From the NCBI GenBank assembly GCA_963575745.1, contig CAUYUJ010000743.1, positions 31,414-95,413 of the forward strand: 64,000 nucleotides of DNA, read 5' to 3'. The translations under genes and the position numbers were made by a program. The DNA is from Prorocentrum cordatum (lineage: Eukaryota; Sar; Dinophyceae; Prorocentrales; Prorocentraceae). The number at the start of each line of letters is the position of its first letter. The first letter of the stretch is position 1. The notes below the pieces were generated by a model. That model had not been told where the DNA came from. It made no database searches and saw only the letters and a program-made list of their open reading frames with translations. Below, piece by piece: positions 31,929 to 43,020 of the stretch.

Positions 31929-34900
31929 CGCTCCAAGGTCAAGGGCCGCAAGGTCAAGGTTTGGAGATTCTGGTCTGCGAACGCCAACTCCTGGAGCTCG
32001 CTCCAGGCAGCCATCGACTGGCAGAGGGGTTGGGGGGACGCCACCAGACCACACGTTCTTTTGTGCCAGGAACATCGGCTCAAAGACGCATCACGTATAC
32101 GTTCGGCTGCAGGATGGCTTCGGTCTCGGGGCTATCATGGGGCCTTCGGCGCAGCTCGTGCCACAGGGTCGCAGGCCTCTGAGAGCTCTGCGGGAGTCCT
32201 CACCGCGGTGTCATCCTACGTGGAGTTCGCGGGGATCGGCCTCCAGAAGTTCGGGGTGGACGCCGCCTGCGGCCCGCGCCTCAAGATTGTCAGGGCAAAC
32301 ATGATTTTCCCCCATGGTATGTATCTCATGTCGGTCTACGGCCACGTGGAAAAGATGGCTTACTCCGTGTTCTGGGACATGCTGTCACAGCTGGGTGGCA
32401 GGTTGCGCAGGTCCAGAATCCCTTGGGTCATCGGCGGTGACTTCAACCAGGACCCTTACGACGAGAGGATCCTGAAGTGGGCCGACATGCTCCAGGCCAC
32501 GGTCATCGCCACGCCTGGGCCGACGTGCTTCTCAGCCCCGCAGGGCTCGAAGATAGATTTCTTCATTGTCAGCCAGGGGCTAGCCTCGTGCGTGTCGGAC
32601 GTCAGGGCCCTCTACGGTGCTCCAATGTCGCCGCACGTGGCCATCAGCATGCAGCTCACGGGACCCTCGCTTGACATTCCTGTACATGTTCGCCAGACGT
32701 GGAAGGTCTTCCCCACGGAGCGTCCCACTGGCTGCCTCAACCACCCCATCGATCTCACCTGGTCTTGGGAGCCAGGAGAGGCACCGTCGATGGAGCTGGA
32801 GGACGCTTGGAAGGAGTGGATCGATAACATGGAGGAGGAGCTCTGCTGGCAGTTTGACATTGTGGGTAGGGCGGCGCAACCCTACAAGGGCAGGTCTGGC
32901 GGCTTCGTGAGGAAGGCCGTCCCACTGGCGGAAGTCATGAGGAAGGCCCCCATGTCAGGCAGCGGGGAGGTCATGCGCGCTTGGAGGTCCCTCGCTTCGA
33001 TCATCAGACGGGCGCAAGGGCTTACATGTGGTTCGTTGGAGGCAGGCAAGGAGATGGCGGCCAGGGCGGCACCGCCGCCAGACGTCTCGCGGTGTGTCAG
33101 GCTGCCCGACTACGCCCAGGGACACACTTTCGGGCAGATGGCGAACTGGGCGGCGAGCTCGGCGGGGTCGGCTACTGCGCCTCAGGCTACGACGACCTCC
33201 CCCGCCTGGACTCACTCGCTCCTACCTGCGAAGGCCGAGAGGCGCCCAGCCCCCGTGGGCCCTCTCGGGGAGGAGGGGCTCCGCCCAGTGGGCGAGGCGC
33301 CGCATCGGCTGGAGGAGGAGCTGGTGGGTTGCACGGCGCCTACCTCTCAGATCGGGTCGTGCGCTTCGTTTGCGCCCACGACGGGGTCTTCGGCCTCCCT
33401 CGCCTGGGCCCCCTTGCTCCGACCTGAGAAGGCTGAGACCCCGAACGCCTCGGCAAGGCCCCCCCTCCTCGAAGGAGCGGCCTGCCCAGCAGGCAGTCTC
33501 GGAGTTTCGCTGGAGGAGGAGAAGCGGGGTGCCATGGCGGCTACCTCGCGAAGGCCAATGGCGCCGTGTTCGCTGGACGGGCAGCAGGTGCTGCTCGGCT
33601 TGCTCGAAGAACTGGACGCCATCGACGGGGCGTCCTTGCACGGCTTCGACTCCATCGGGCTAGGCTACCACCAGGTTCGGCACACGATCGAGCTGGGCGG
33701 GGAAGTCCTGGACACGCTCTGCGTCAAAGTCAGCGACGCGGCCCAGGAGGCCTCGGCGGCGGCTGCCCAAGCTGAACTTCAGGAGTGGCGAGTATGGGCC
33801 CAGGCCTCAGTCAAGGCTGGGGGGCGCAAGGCCCACAGGTTCATCAAGCAGTCGCCCCAGGCCTCTGGGCCCAAGGCCCCCGAGGGTTGGGCTTTGCAGG
33901 GTGATGGTGCAGTCGATGCCATGGTCGAGGAGTGGTCGCAGTACTGGGACGACGCCAAGCAGTGCATCTCGGACCAGCAGCACGCGTTGGCGAACAACTC
34001 CGACCTTCCTCGCCCCACAGTCGAGAGGGTACGACAGGCCTGCCGTTCGTTTGGCCGAACGGTTGGGCTTGGCGTGGATTGCGTCAACCCACGTTCGTTT
34101 TTGTTGTTAGATGACCAGTTTATCCTCAGGCTGATTGACGTATTGGCGATGTGGGAGGCGGACCCACGCTTGCCTGAACGTTGGCCAACAATCATGGTCT
34201 TCCTCTCCAAGCCAGATGGATCTGGAGTCAGGCCGATCGCCCTCATATGCTCCATCCTCAGGGTCTGGGGCAAGGTCAGGCGCGACATGGCCAAGGAGTG
34301 GGAAGAGCAACACGCCTCCCCCGTTTTTTGGGGGGCCAAGGATCGTGAGTGTGATCGGGCAGGCTGGATGCATCAGATGCTCGCACACTACGCAGCAGTC
34401 AGAGGGCTGGACACGGCCACATTGGCCACGGACCTCGACAAGTTCTACGAGAGAGTGTGCCACTTCGTGCTGTTCAATGAGGGGGAGGGATGTGGTTTCC
34501 CAGTCAAGCTTCTCAGGGCAGCTTGTGGCCTTTACGCCGGCCCCAGGACTATCAGCTTCCGAGGGTGTGTCTCGGACGTCATCAGGGCGGCGGGCACAGT
34601 GCTGGCGGGTTGTTCACTAGCCACATCGCTGGCGAGGGTCTTGGTCTACAGGCTTCTCACGACGCTGGCGGCAGCTCATCCATCAGTTCACATTCGGAAC
34701 GTCATAGACGACATCAGCGCGCAGTCCCTGGGCACGGGCTTCCACGTCGTCTCCCAGCTGGGCGAGGTCGGGAGCAAGCTCATCGGGGGCTTGCGCGAGC
34801 TGTGCCTTGTGCTGTCTGAGAAAAAATGCAAGTTCCTGGCGTCGTCTAAAAAAGTTGCACATGGATTGCTGAGCAGGTGGCACATGTCCTTTGAACGCCG

Positions 34901-37205
34901 AGGAGTCATCAGGAGCCTCGGCACGGATTGGCAAGTGAGTTCGTCTAGGCTGGCCCCCATAGCCTCCAAGAGGGTGGGGCTCTGTATCAGGCGCTCTGCG
35001 AGGCTCCGTAGTCTTAGGAGGGCTGGCGCCCCTGTTGGCCACATTCAGCGTGCGGGCCCCCAAGCCTCTGCTCTTTGGGGATGTGCTGTTAGGGGGCTCC
35101 CGTGGTCTTCCCTCAACAGAGTCCGTCAGCAGGCCCTTTTGGCCCTTGCTCCCATGAAGCGGGGTGCCTCGGTGGGCCTCAAGCTGCGCTCATTTAAGCT
35201 CGGTAGGAAGGTCGACCCTGTGCTTTTGTATTTCCGCCAGGTAATCTTTGAATGGGCCAGGGCCCTCTGGGAGGCCACCCCCAAGCTAGAGATTTTGCAG
35301 GCCACCTTCGAAGATGCCGTGCGTGTGCTGGCCAACACAAGCAGACCCTGGTCTCGGGCGACTTCGCCCGCTCACGTGTACGTTCTGGCGTGTGGTGACT
35401 TGGGCTGGACAGCACACTCGGCACGTTCGGTCACTCTACAGACAGGTGAGCAGATCGATCTGCTACGCCTAGCCCCGCGCGTTGTGGCCGACCTGGCAGG
35501 AAAGGCTGCCAGGGAGATGTCGGATTACCGAGCCCTCAGCTCTCGTGCTGGATCCAGCACCTGGTGCCGTCCGATTTTTTGGCAGCCTGCTGAGGGCCTC
35601 CTAAGCAGGACGACCGACACCTGGACCCGAGCGCATCAAAACTCGTTTAGAGCGGCGGTCTCGGGCACCCATTGGCCTCAGGAGAGGCTACATCGGCACG
35701 GCTTCGCTACGTCGCCGTTATGTTTGCTGTGTCAAGGGGAGCCTGGGACCGTGTTTCACCGTCGGTTTGTCTGTGAAGCTTGGGAAGAGGACCGCAGGCA
35801 CTTTCTTTCGGACGAATGTCGGCAGGCTGCACGCCTAGTTCGCTCCTGGTGCGGAGATGCGGAGCTCTTTGCCAATGGCCTCTTCCCCTTTCCTCGTGAG
35901 CTCGTCCCTCCTCCGCTCCGCTCGAGTGAGTGCCAGATTTTGTGGATTCACAAGCCTGAGGACGGGATGCTCAGAGGCCGCCTCTTTACAGATGGGTCGG
36001 CCCTGCACCCGTCCGACGAGGCACTCCGTAGGGCTGGATGGAGCGTGGTGCAGGTCGACTCGGAGGGATCTCTGGTCGCTGCGGCCTTCGGCCCTGTCCC
36101 ATGGGACCTCTCGCCCTTACAGTGGGCGCGAGACGGAGAGGACTACGCCTTCTATATGCTGCCGCAGCTCACGGTCCCGCATGAGGTCGAAGGCATTTGG
36201 TCCGACTGCGAGGGATCGGTGGCAGCTGCTCGAGCTCGTGTGGCGTCCGTCTCAGCGCAGAGCCCTCAGTCCCACATGTGGTCTCGGATCCATGCTGCGT
36301 TCGAGGAAGGGCTTCCCGTCTTCAAAACGAAAGCCCACCTCTCGGAGGCTGACCTGGCACTGGGCATGTCTGCTCCGTGGGAACGGAAAGCGAATGCTAT
36401 AGCAGATGTCCTGGCCAAGCGGGGAGCAGCCCAGCATCCGTCTGTGCAGCAGGCCGCCAGCCAGGTCCGTGGGCTCAGCTTGTTGGGTCGGGAGGTGGGC
36501 CAGTGGGCTGGGCGGCAGGAAGTGCTCATGTCTCAAAGGGGCTGGGTGGACTCCCAGGGGCTCCCTGAGGTTCCCGCTGCGCCTAGGGGCAGCAGAAGGC
36601 CTGCTCGGCAGCCCGCCTGCCCCCGTGCTTGGGTGCGCTTTAGAGCGGTCCTCTCGGATGTCTCCCAGGGCCCCCAGGACCCCGAGCTTGGAGTTTTGGT
36701 GCAGCTAACTGGGCACTGCCTGAGAGCCACCAGCGTGTTCAACGAGACTGGAGCCAGCGTCATCGCTGGCCACAGGCTCATCTGTTGTATCTCGTGTGGG
36801 GCCTTTGCTTGGGGCAATGTGAGGGCCCTCTCGCAGGCTTGCCATCCCGCCCAAGCGGGCAAGGGGCTCAGGCAGCAGAAGGCCCGACTGTTGGCTCGCA
36901 AGTTTCCCAGGTGGCTGTCCAAGTATTCGGGCTGGTCTTTGGGTGAGTTGGAGATCCCGACCCCGTCCGATCTCCTGTCTCTCGCCTCCACCATCCTCGC
37001 TGCGCGCCCGAGGCCCGCAGCGCCGTCTGCCCATCCCGTCTTCCGACCAGGACCGCCGTGGCGCCCCTGCTGGACACCAGGTGTCCTGCTCTCGCGCTTC
37101 GGTGTCTCGTTCGAGACCCTCCCGTTCTGGGAGGCCCAGGCGCGCGCCGCCCTCGGCATGGGGCAGGACGCGGGCGGGGCCCCCGAGGATTGTGAGGAAG
37201 GGTAA
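31923..37205 (+). CDS. LINE 2 ORF2: endonuclease, reverse transcriptase, CCHC, RNase H
   Basis: This is an uninterrupted frame of about 1760 codons. Upstream to 31578 the frame is also open but overlaps ORF1. Endonuclease (EEP fold): WSANANSW near 31974, LLCQEHRL near 32063, SVYGHV, GGDFNQDP near 32433, KIDFFIVS near 32548, SPHVAISM near 32630, a full catalytic set that nicks target DNA. Reverse transcriptase: FLSKPDGSGVRPIAL, ATDLDKFYERV near 34425 (motif A), TVLAGCSLATSLARV (motif B), VIDDISAQ near 34700 (motif C, IDD), LSEKKCKFLA. A knuckle CLLCQGEPGTVFHRRFVC lies near 35722. RNase H: LFTDGSALHP near 35982, GIWSDCEGSV, NAIADVLAKRGA near 36395. A second Cys/His motif (HRLICCISCGAFAWG) lies near the C terminus. 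It makes the enzyme for target-primed reverse transcription and may still be active. Confidence 0.9.
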   Translation, partial: FDRSKVKGRKVKVWRFWSANANSWSSLQAAIDWQRGWGDATRPHVLLCQEHRLKDASRIRSAAGWLRSRGYHGAFGAARATGSQASESSAGVLTAVSSYVEFAGIGLQKFGVDAACGPRLKIVRANMIFPHGMYLMSVYGHVEKMAYSVFWDMLSQLGGRLRRSRIPWVIGGDFNQDPYDERILKWADMLQATVIATPGPTCFSAPQGSKIDFFIVSQGLASCVSDVRALYGAPMSPHVAISMQLTGPSLDIPVHVRQTWKVFPTERPTGCLNHPIDLTWSWEPGEAPSMELEDAWKEWIDNMEEELCWQFDIVGRAAQPYKGRSGGFVRKAVPLAEVMRKAPMSGSGEVMRAWRSLASIIRRAQGLTCGSLEAGKEMAARAAPPPDVSRCVRLPDYAQGHTFGQMANWAASSAGSATAPQATTTSPAWTHSLLPAKAERRPAPVGPLGEEGLRPVGEAPHRLEEELVGCTAPTSQIGSCASFAPTTGSSASLAWAPLLRPEKAETPNASARPPLLEGAACPAGSLGVSLEEEKRGAMAATSRRPMAPCSLDGQQVLLGLLEELDAIDGASLHGFDSIGLGYHQVRHTIELGGEVLDTLCVKVSDAAQEASAAAAQAELQEWRVWAQASVKAGGRKAHRFIKQSPQASGPKAPEGWALQGDGAVDAMVEEWSQYWDDAKQCISDQQHALANNSDLPRPTVERVRQACRSFGRTVGLGVDCVNPRSFLLLDDQFILRLIDVLAMWEADPRLPERWPTIMVFLSKPDGSGVRPIALICSILRVWGKVRRDMAKEWEEQHASPVFWGAKDRECDRAGWMHQMLAHYAAVRGLDTATLATDLDKFYERVCHFVLFNEGEGCGFPVKLLRAACGLYAGPRTISFRGCVSDVIRAAGTVLAGCSLATSLARVLVYRLLTTLAAAHPSVHIRNVIDDISAQSLGTGFHVVSQLGEVGSKLIGGLRELCLVLSEKKCKFLASSKKVAHGLLSRWHMSFERRGVIRSLGTDWQVSSSRLAPIASKRVGLCIRRSARLRSLRRAGAPVGHIQRAGPQASALWGCAVRGLPWSSLNRVRQQALLALAPMKRGASVGLKLRSFKLGRKVDPVLLYFRQVIFEWARALWEATPKLEILQATFEDAVRVLANTSRPWSRATSPAHVYVLACGDLGWTAHSARSVTLQTGEQIDLLRLAPRVVADLAGKAAREMSDYRALSSRAGSSTWCRPIFWQPAEGLLSRTTDTWTRAHQNSFRAAVSGTHWPQERLHRHGFATSPLCLLCQGEPGTVFHRRFVCEAWEEDRRHFLSDECRQAARLVRSWCGDAELFANGLFPFPRELVPPPLRSSECQILWIHKPEDGMLRGRLFTDGSALHPSDEALRRAGWSVVQVDSEGSLVAAAFGPVPWDLSPLQWARDGEDYAFYMLPQLTVPHEVEGIWSDCEGSVAAARARVASVSAQSPQSHMWSRIHAAFEEGLPVFKTKAHLSEADLALGMSAPWERKANAIADVLAKRGAAQHPSVQQAASQVRGLSLLGREVGQWAGRQEVLMSQRGWVDSQGLPEVPAAPRGSRRPARQPACPRAWVRFRAVLSDVSQGPQDPELGVLVQLTGHCLRATSVFNETGASVIAGHRLICCISCGAFAWGNVRALSQACHPAQAGKGLRQQKARLLARKFPRWLSKYSGWSLGELEIPTPSDLLSLASTILAARPRPAAPSAHPVFRPGPPWRPCWTPGVLLSRFGVSFETLPFWEAQARAALGMGQDAGGAPEDCEEG

Positions 37206-38220
37206 TTCGTTTTCGTTTTCATCTCGGCGGTTGGCGGCTTGGACGTCTCCCGCTCTCGTCTCATCTCATCTCACCTCCTCCTCCAGCCCTGCAGCCATCC
37301 TCCTGCTCCTCCTCCTCCTCCTCCTCCTCACCCTCTGGCCCTCCAGCGATAACGGCCGCTATGGCTCCGCCAACCCTCCAGTCAACGCAACGCCTCTTGC
37401 ACAACTGGGATGCCTGGTTTCCTGGCAGGCTCTGGTGTTCTCTCGGCAGGCTCTGCCACGGGGCCACACGGCAACGGGCTTGGGCCACGGGGCCACTCCA
37501 GCTGATGCGGAGAGGCCCCCCCCCCTGTGACGTTTGCTACCACAGCCCCGTCCCCCAAAACCAGATATTCTTCTCGCCGTGTCACTGCGTGGGCGCCGTC
37601 CCCTCGCTCCCCCGTGCACGCGGCGTTCGCCTCCTGCGTGCTCCTCTTCGTCCGCGGCCGTGTCCTCGTCGCCGAGGGCACCCGCGCCGAGCTCACCGGA
37701 GCTCCCTCGCCGGTCGCATCCCCCTTGTGCTGGACTTCGTGCTCCTCTCCCTGCCCTTCGGCCTCATCGTCGTGGCGTGCGCGGAGGAGTTCTGTGTGGA
37801 GAGGGCTTCAGGGGTGGACGTGGAAGTTGATGTTTAAAGAAAGCCCTCCCCGCCCCTGCTGCTCCGGGGGGGGGGGACCTCCGCCCCGGGCCTCCCCCGA
37901 GATTCGGCGTTGCGAAAGACGTGCAGCGGCGGGCGGAAAGAGCACCTTCTCATTGACTGCACCGTGTGTGGCCAGTTGGGTCAGTTGCGTCAGAATGGCG
38001 GGGGACTGCGATAATCGAGTGCGCCACTTGAGTCAGTTGGACGAGATGCCCACAGGGCAGTTGCCCCAGCTGGCCCAAGTGGCGCACTCGCCCTGGTGCA
38101 ATCGCCCTGGGATCATCAACTCAACTGGCCCAGGTGGCGCAACTAAGGCGGAATTGACCCAACCGGCCCAAGCGGTGCAAGCTTGCCCGTTCAATGAGTT
38201 CAACAGCCTGGCCCAGTCTG
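37206..38220 (+). other. LINE 2 3' flank; small unassigned ORF
   Basis: CTC units lie at 37272-37330. The frame 37361-37837 (158 residues) contains CDVCYHSPVPQNQIFFSPCH and a hydrophobic stretch IPLVLDFVLLSLPFGLIVVA before its stop. It could be a membrane-protein exon, but I recognise no family. 37965-38200 has CAGTTG/GGCCCAAG-TGGCGCA units in loose repetition. Confidence 0.25.
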
Positions 38221-38544
38221 GGCTGCAGTATTAGCCTGCGGGCCTGGCTCTGCCGGGCAGTAAGTAGCCTGTGGTGTTCGCCTGTGGTATTAGCCGAGCC
38301 TACGGTAGTGGCCCACGGGCCTGGCTCCGCCGGGCGGGGATCAGCCTGTGGTGTTCGTCTGCGGTCTGAGCCTGTGCCAAGCCTGTATTATCAGCCCGCG
38401 GGCCTGGCACCGCCGAGCAATAACAAGCCTGTGGTATCAGCCTGTGGTGTGATCTTCGTATTGGCCCGTGGAATTCGCGTGAGGTATTCCGCCGAGTCAG
38501 TGGCATTAGCCCACGGGCCCTGTTCCGCCGAGCGTTAAATGAGC

Positions 38545-38985
38545 CTGCGGTAATTGCTGAACAGACGAGAAAGGAGGATATTGGATGGATTCCAAGCACG
38601 CTGTCTACGGCGAATTCTGAATATACCCCATCCTTACATCTCACGAATTTCCAACACGACAGTTTTGGAAAATGCTGGGGGCGCCATACAGTTCTCAATA
38701 ACTGAAGTGTCAAGCGGTACGGTTTGGGAAGATAGGACGGGCAAATGGTGAAGAAGTGCTGAGGAAGTTACCTTTTCAATCAGATATTGTGAAGCCGGTC
38801 GCTGATTTGTACGCGCGGGCGCTTGGGCGCCCAAGACACGAATGGGCTAAGTGCTTATCCAATGGAATCCGCAAGTGCGTCTTTTCTAAATCCGCCTTGA
38901 TGCGTTGCCTCACTGACGAAAGTCCTGGTCTGCTTACGTTACACATGTTGCTCTTTACAGCGACGACGATTGGCTGTAAGTAAAA
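38545..38985 (+). pseudogene. LINE reverse transcriptase C-terminal fragment
   Basis: The first frame encodes MLNRRERRILDGFQARCLRR then ILNIPHPYISRISNTTVL, the ERRxLDxFQxRCLRRIL...RISNxxVL signature of the segment after the palm in many LINE reverse transcriptases. A second frame from 38756 gives PVADLYARALGRPRHEWAKC, the usual GRPRxxW end. The two are separated by a frame break and nothing upstream is retained, so it is a 5'-truncated relic of a different LINE from those at 24-37 kb. Confidence 0.7.
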
Positions 38986-39935
38986 CTTGATTCGTGTCTC
39001 TGTACCTTGGCAGGCTGTTTGGCGATAGTTGGTTATTGCACGCATTTGGCGCGTAGATGTACTTGTCCTTGCCCACGCGTTTTTGGCGTATGGCTGCTTC
39101 GTTTCTTCGTTCGGTAATAACTCGTGGTATTCCGCCGAGCCTGTGGTAGTAAGCCTCTGGTTCTCGTTTACGGGCCTAGCTCCGCCAAGCGCCTGTGGAA
39201 TTAGCTTGTGGTCTTAGTATGTGACATTGGACTGGGGTATTCCGCCGAGTGTTTGTGGTATTAGCCTGCGGGCCTGTCTTCGCCGAGCGGCTATTGGCCT
39301 GTGTTACGAGCGTGCGGTATTTGCCGGGCCTGTTGTATTATTAGCCGAGCCTGTGGTCTTAGCTTACGTGCGTGGCTCTGACGAGCGGTAACGAGTCAGT
39401 GGCTCTAGTCTATTGTATTCGAAGATGGAAGTTCCGCCGAGTGTGTAGTCTTAGCTTGCGGGCTCCGCCGAGCGGCAATAAGCATGCGGTATGAACCACA
39501 GGGTACTGGCTCGGTTGAGCCTGCGGTATTCGCTTATGGTATTAGTATACGGGCCTTGCTCCGCCGAGCGGTAATCAGTTTGTGGTATTACCAATGTGTA
39601 TTTGCTTGTCGCATTCGCTTGCGACATCCGCCTGTGATATTAGCCGAGCTTGAGGTATTTGCTCATGGGGCTGGTTCCGCGGAGCGGCGGAGCGGTAAGT
39701 AGCTTGTGGCGATAGCTCGCAGCATTCCGGAAACCTCATGATAATATCTTGTGGGGGCGGGGGGGTCGCCTAAGGGCCTGGTTCAACCAACCGCCTACAG
39801 TCGGAGGTAAGGGGGTGAGATCGAAGTGGAACGGAGAGCCCCCCTACCGGGAAATCGGTTTCGGTTTCGTGTTCGTGCGTGCCGTGCGTGCGGGCGAGGC
39901 GAAGCTGCGTGGGCGGGCGAGAAGAAAGTCTCCTC

Positions 39936-40085
39936 CGGCTGAGGCGCGGCCGGACCAAATGTTTCTTTTCCGGTGGCCCGTGGGGCGCGGTGTCCCGCCG
40001 GTGTCCCGCCTCCAGCTGAGGCGCGGCCAGACCAAATGTTTCTTTTCCAGGGGCCAGTGGGGCGCGGTGTCCCGCCGGTGTCCCG
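39936..40085 (+). repeat. ~79-bp tandem duplication
   Basis: GCTGAGGCGCGGCCGGACCA, AATGTTTCTTTTCC and GGGGCGCGGTGTCCCGCCGG occur twice in succession, ending in GTGTCCCG. The same GTGTCCCGATG phrase punctuates the following microsatellite. Confidence 0.8.
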
Positions 40086-40106
40086 CTGGTGTCCCGTCGG
40101 TGTCCC

Positions 40107-40108
<2 letters not shown>

Positions 40109-40167
<59 letters not shown>

Positions 40168-40303
40168 GTGATGGTGATGGTGATGGTGATGGTGATGGTG
40201 ATGGTGATGGTGATGGTGATGGTGATGGTGGTGATGATGGTGATGGTGGTGATGGTGGTGATGGTGGTGATGGTGGTGATGGTGGTGATGATGATAGCGT
40301 CCC

Positions 40304-40337
<34 letters not shown>

Positions 40338-41165
40338 TTGACGATGTTGATGATGATGATGATGGTGATGATGATGGCCGTGGTGGTGATGATGATGGTG
40401 TCCCGATGGTGATTATGATGATGCTAATGTTGCTGATGATGATGGTGTCCCGATGATGATGATGATGATGATGATGATGTTGATGTTGATGAGCATGATG
40501 ATGTTGAAGATGATGAGATGATGAGATGATGATGGTGATGATGTTGATGCTGATAATGATGATGAAGATGATGATGATGGTGTCCCGATGGTGATGATGA
40601 TGAGGTTGATGATGATGCTGTTGATGATGATGGTGTCCCGATGATGACGATGATGTTCATGATGATGACGATGATGGTGTCCCGATGATGATGATGATGA
40701 TGATGATGGTGATGCTGATAATGATGATTATGATTAGGTGATGATGATGATGATGATGATGATCTGACGATGGGGGCCCGATGGTGATGATGATGATGGT
40801 GTCTTGATGATGATGATGATGGTGATGATGGTGATGATGATGGTGACGATGATGATGGTGCCCCGATGATGGTGATGATGATGATGTTGCGGATGATGAT
40901 GATGATGATGATGGTGGTGGCCCGATGATGATGTTGATGATGTTGTTCATGATGATGATGAGATGATGATGATGAGGATGATGATGATGATGATGGTGGT
41001 GTTCCGATGTTGATGATGATGATGGTGTCCCGATGATGATGATGTTGATGATGATGGTGACGATGATGGTGTCACGATGATGATGATGATGGTGATGTGG
41101 TGATGATGATGATGGTGTCCCGATGATGATGATGACGATGATGTTGATGATGATGACGTTGATTG
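40109..41165. repeat. ATG/GGTGAT microsatellite
   Basis: (GAT)n and (GGTGAT)n are punctuated about a dozen times by GTGTCCCGATGATG, giving a higher-order repeat. His/Ser, Asp and Met frames are artefacts. Confidence 0.95.
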
Positions 41166-41362
41166 TGAGATCGATTGTGATATCGATAATGATTTAGATA
41201 GTGAGATCGGTTGTGAGATCGATAGTCAGATCGATTGTGAGATCGATCGAATGACATAGATCGAGTGAGATCGATTGTGAGATCGATCGAGTGAGATCGA
41301 TCGAGCGAGACCGATAGTGAGATCGATAGTGAGATCGATAGTGAGACCGATAGAGTGAGACG
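41157..41362. repeat. 10-12-bp GATCGATNGTGA repeat
   Basis: TGAGATCGATAG/TTGTGAGATCGA units follow the ATG microsatellite. Confidence 0.9.
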
Positions 41363-43020
41363 TTGGTTCCTCCCCCCACCGAACCTCCTTATCACCCCAA
41401 GGATGGTCGTATAGGTAATAGCCTGTGGTATTCCGCCGAGTTCGCGGTGTTGGCCTGTGGTGCTGGCCTTCGGGTTTGGCCTCGCCGAGCGGTACGTTTT
41501 CTTGTGGTACTCGCCCGTGGTAGTTGCTTTCGCCGCTAGGTTGTGGTATCCGCCTGCGGTATTAATGGCCCATGGGCTTGGCTCCGCGGAGCGGCGGTTA
41601 GCTTGTGGTACTAGCCTCTTGGTATTCCTCCAACCCTGTGGCATTAGCCTTTGGGGGAATTTGCCTGAGGGCCTGGTTCCGCGGTTCGGTATCGAGCTTG
41701 TGGCAATAGCTTGGAGGATTCCGCCGAGCCAGCGGTATTAGCCCGCGGTCCTGGCACCGCCGAGCGTTCACTCTGTTGTGGCACTCGCACGTGGTATTAG
41801 TCTGGGGTGTTCCGCCGAGCTTGTGGTATTGGCCTTCGGGCATGGCTTCGCCGAACGTTCATTAGAGTGCGGTACGAGCCCGCGATATCTGCCTATGGCG
41901 CTAGTTGTTGGTATTCGCTTGTGGTATTAGCCGAGCTTGTGGTATTAGCCCACGGGCCTAGTTCTGCGAAGCGGTATTCAGGTTAAGGTGATAGTTTGTG
42001 GTAGTCCGCCGAATGTGTTACATTAGCTTGTGTGATTAGTCTACGGGCCTGGCTCCACTGAGCGGTAATCAGCTTGCGGTATTGGTAGTAGCCCGTTGTA
42101 CTTGTTTGTGCCACTCGCTCATGGTATTCGCTTGTGGTGTCAGCCGAGCCTGCGGCATTAGCCATGGGCCCGGTTCCGCCTAGCGGCAAGCTTGTGGCAG
42201 TCCGCCGAGCGTGTGGTATTAAGCTTTTGGTATTCGCCGACGGGCTTGGCTCCGCCAAGCGCATGTGGCATTGGCTCGTGGGCTTAGGCTGTGGTATCGG
42301 GCTGGGGGTCAAGGCCGAATCTGTGGTATGGGCCTGTGGGCCTGGCCCCGCCGAGTGGAGACTGGCCTGTGTTGCGAGCCTGCGTTTTTGTTTGCCCGTG
42401 GTACCAGCCGAGTCTGTGGTCCTAGCCTGTGGGCGAGCCTCCGCCGAGCGGCGATTGGCTCGTGCTCTGCGCACGTGGTACTCGCTTTGGGTATTCCGCC
42501 GAGTTTGTGGTCTTAGCCTGAGGGGCTGGCTCCGCCGAGCGGTCATCAGCCTGTGATATGAGCTACTGGGCATTGGCCGAGCTTGTGACCTTAGTGTGTG
42601 GTATTATTCTACGAGTCTGGTTCCGACGAGCGGCAATTAGCTTGTGGTATTAGCCATTGGCACTTGTTTGTGACACTCGGCTGTGGTATTCGCCTGTGGT
42701 ATTGGCCGAGCTTGTGTGATTAGCCCAAGAGCCTTGTTCCGTGGAATTGTATTTAGCATATGGTAATAGTTTTTGGTATTCTGCCGAGCCTGGGGTATCA
42801 GCCTTGCTGGGTATTCGCCTACGGCCCTGGCTCCGCCAAGCGCCTGCGATACTAGCTTGTGGTCTTATTTTAGCGTGTGGTCTTTGTCTGGGGTACGTAC
42901 TCCGCCGAGTCTGTGCTATCAGCATGCTGGCTTGGCTCCGCCGAGCGGCAACCAGCTTGTGTTATGAGCCTGTGGTGTTAGTTGTGCTATCAACCTGCGG
43001 TATGAATCGAGACTGTTGTA

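Larger units (their letters stand above)
30234..37205 (+). mobile_element. LINE-type retrotransposon 2, nearly intact, with 5' spliced-leader relic
   Basis: The order is spliced-leader relic, short leader, ORF1 (30342-31927, one frameshift and an assembly gap), and ORF2 (open to 37205) with endonuclease, reverse transcriptase, CCHC and RNase H. Catalytic residues of all three enzymes are present. No poly-A tail is seen; 3' sequence passes into CTC repeats at about 37272-37330. Target duplications cannot be identified because both ends touch microsatellite. Confidence 0.85.
38220..43020. repeat. Degenerate satellite with CTCCGCCGAGCGG core, interrupted
   Basis: Units of roughly 40-110 bp combine TGTGGTATTAGCC, CACGGGCCTGGCTCCGCCGA and GCGGTAAT. 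They occupy 38220-38540, 39110-39735 and 41410-43020. A LINE fragment, a G-rich duplicated segment and ATG/GATCGA microsatellites sit between these blocks. No gene is seen in it. Confidence 0.8.
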
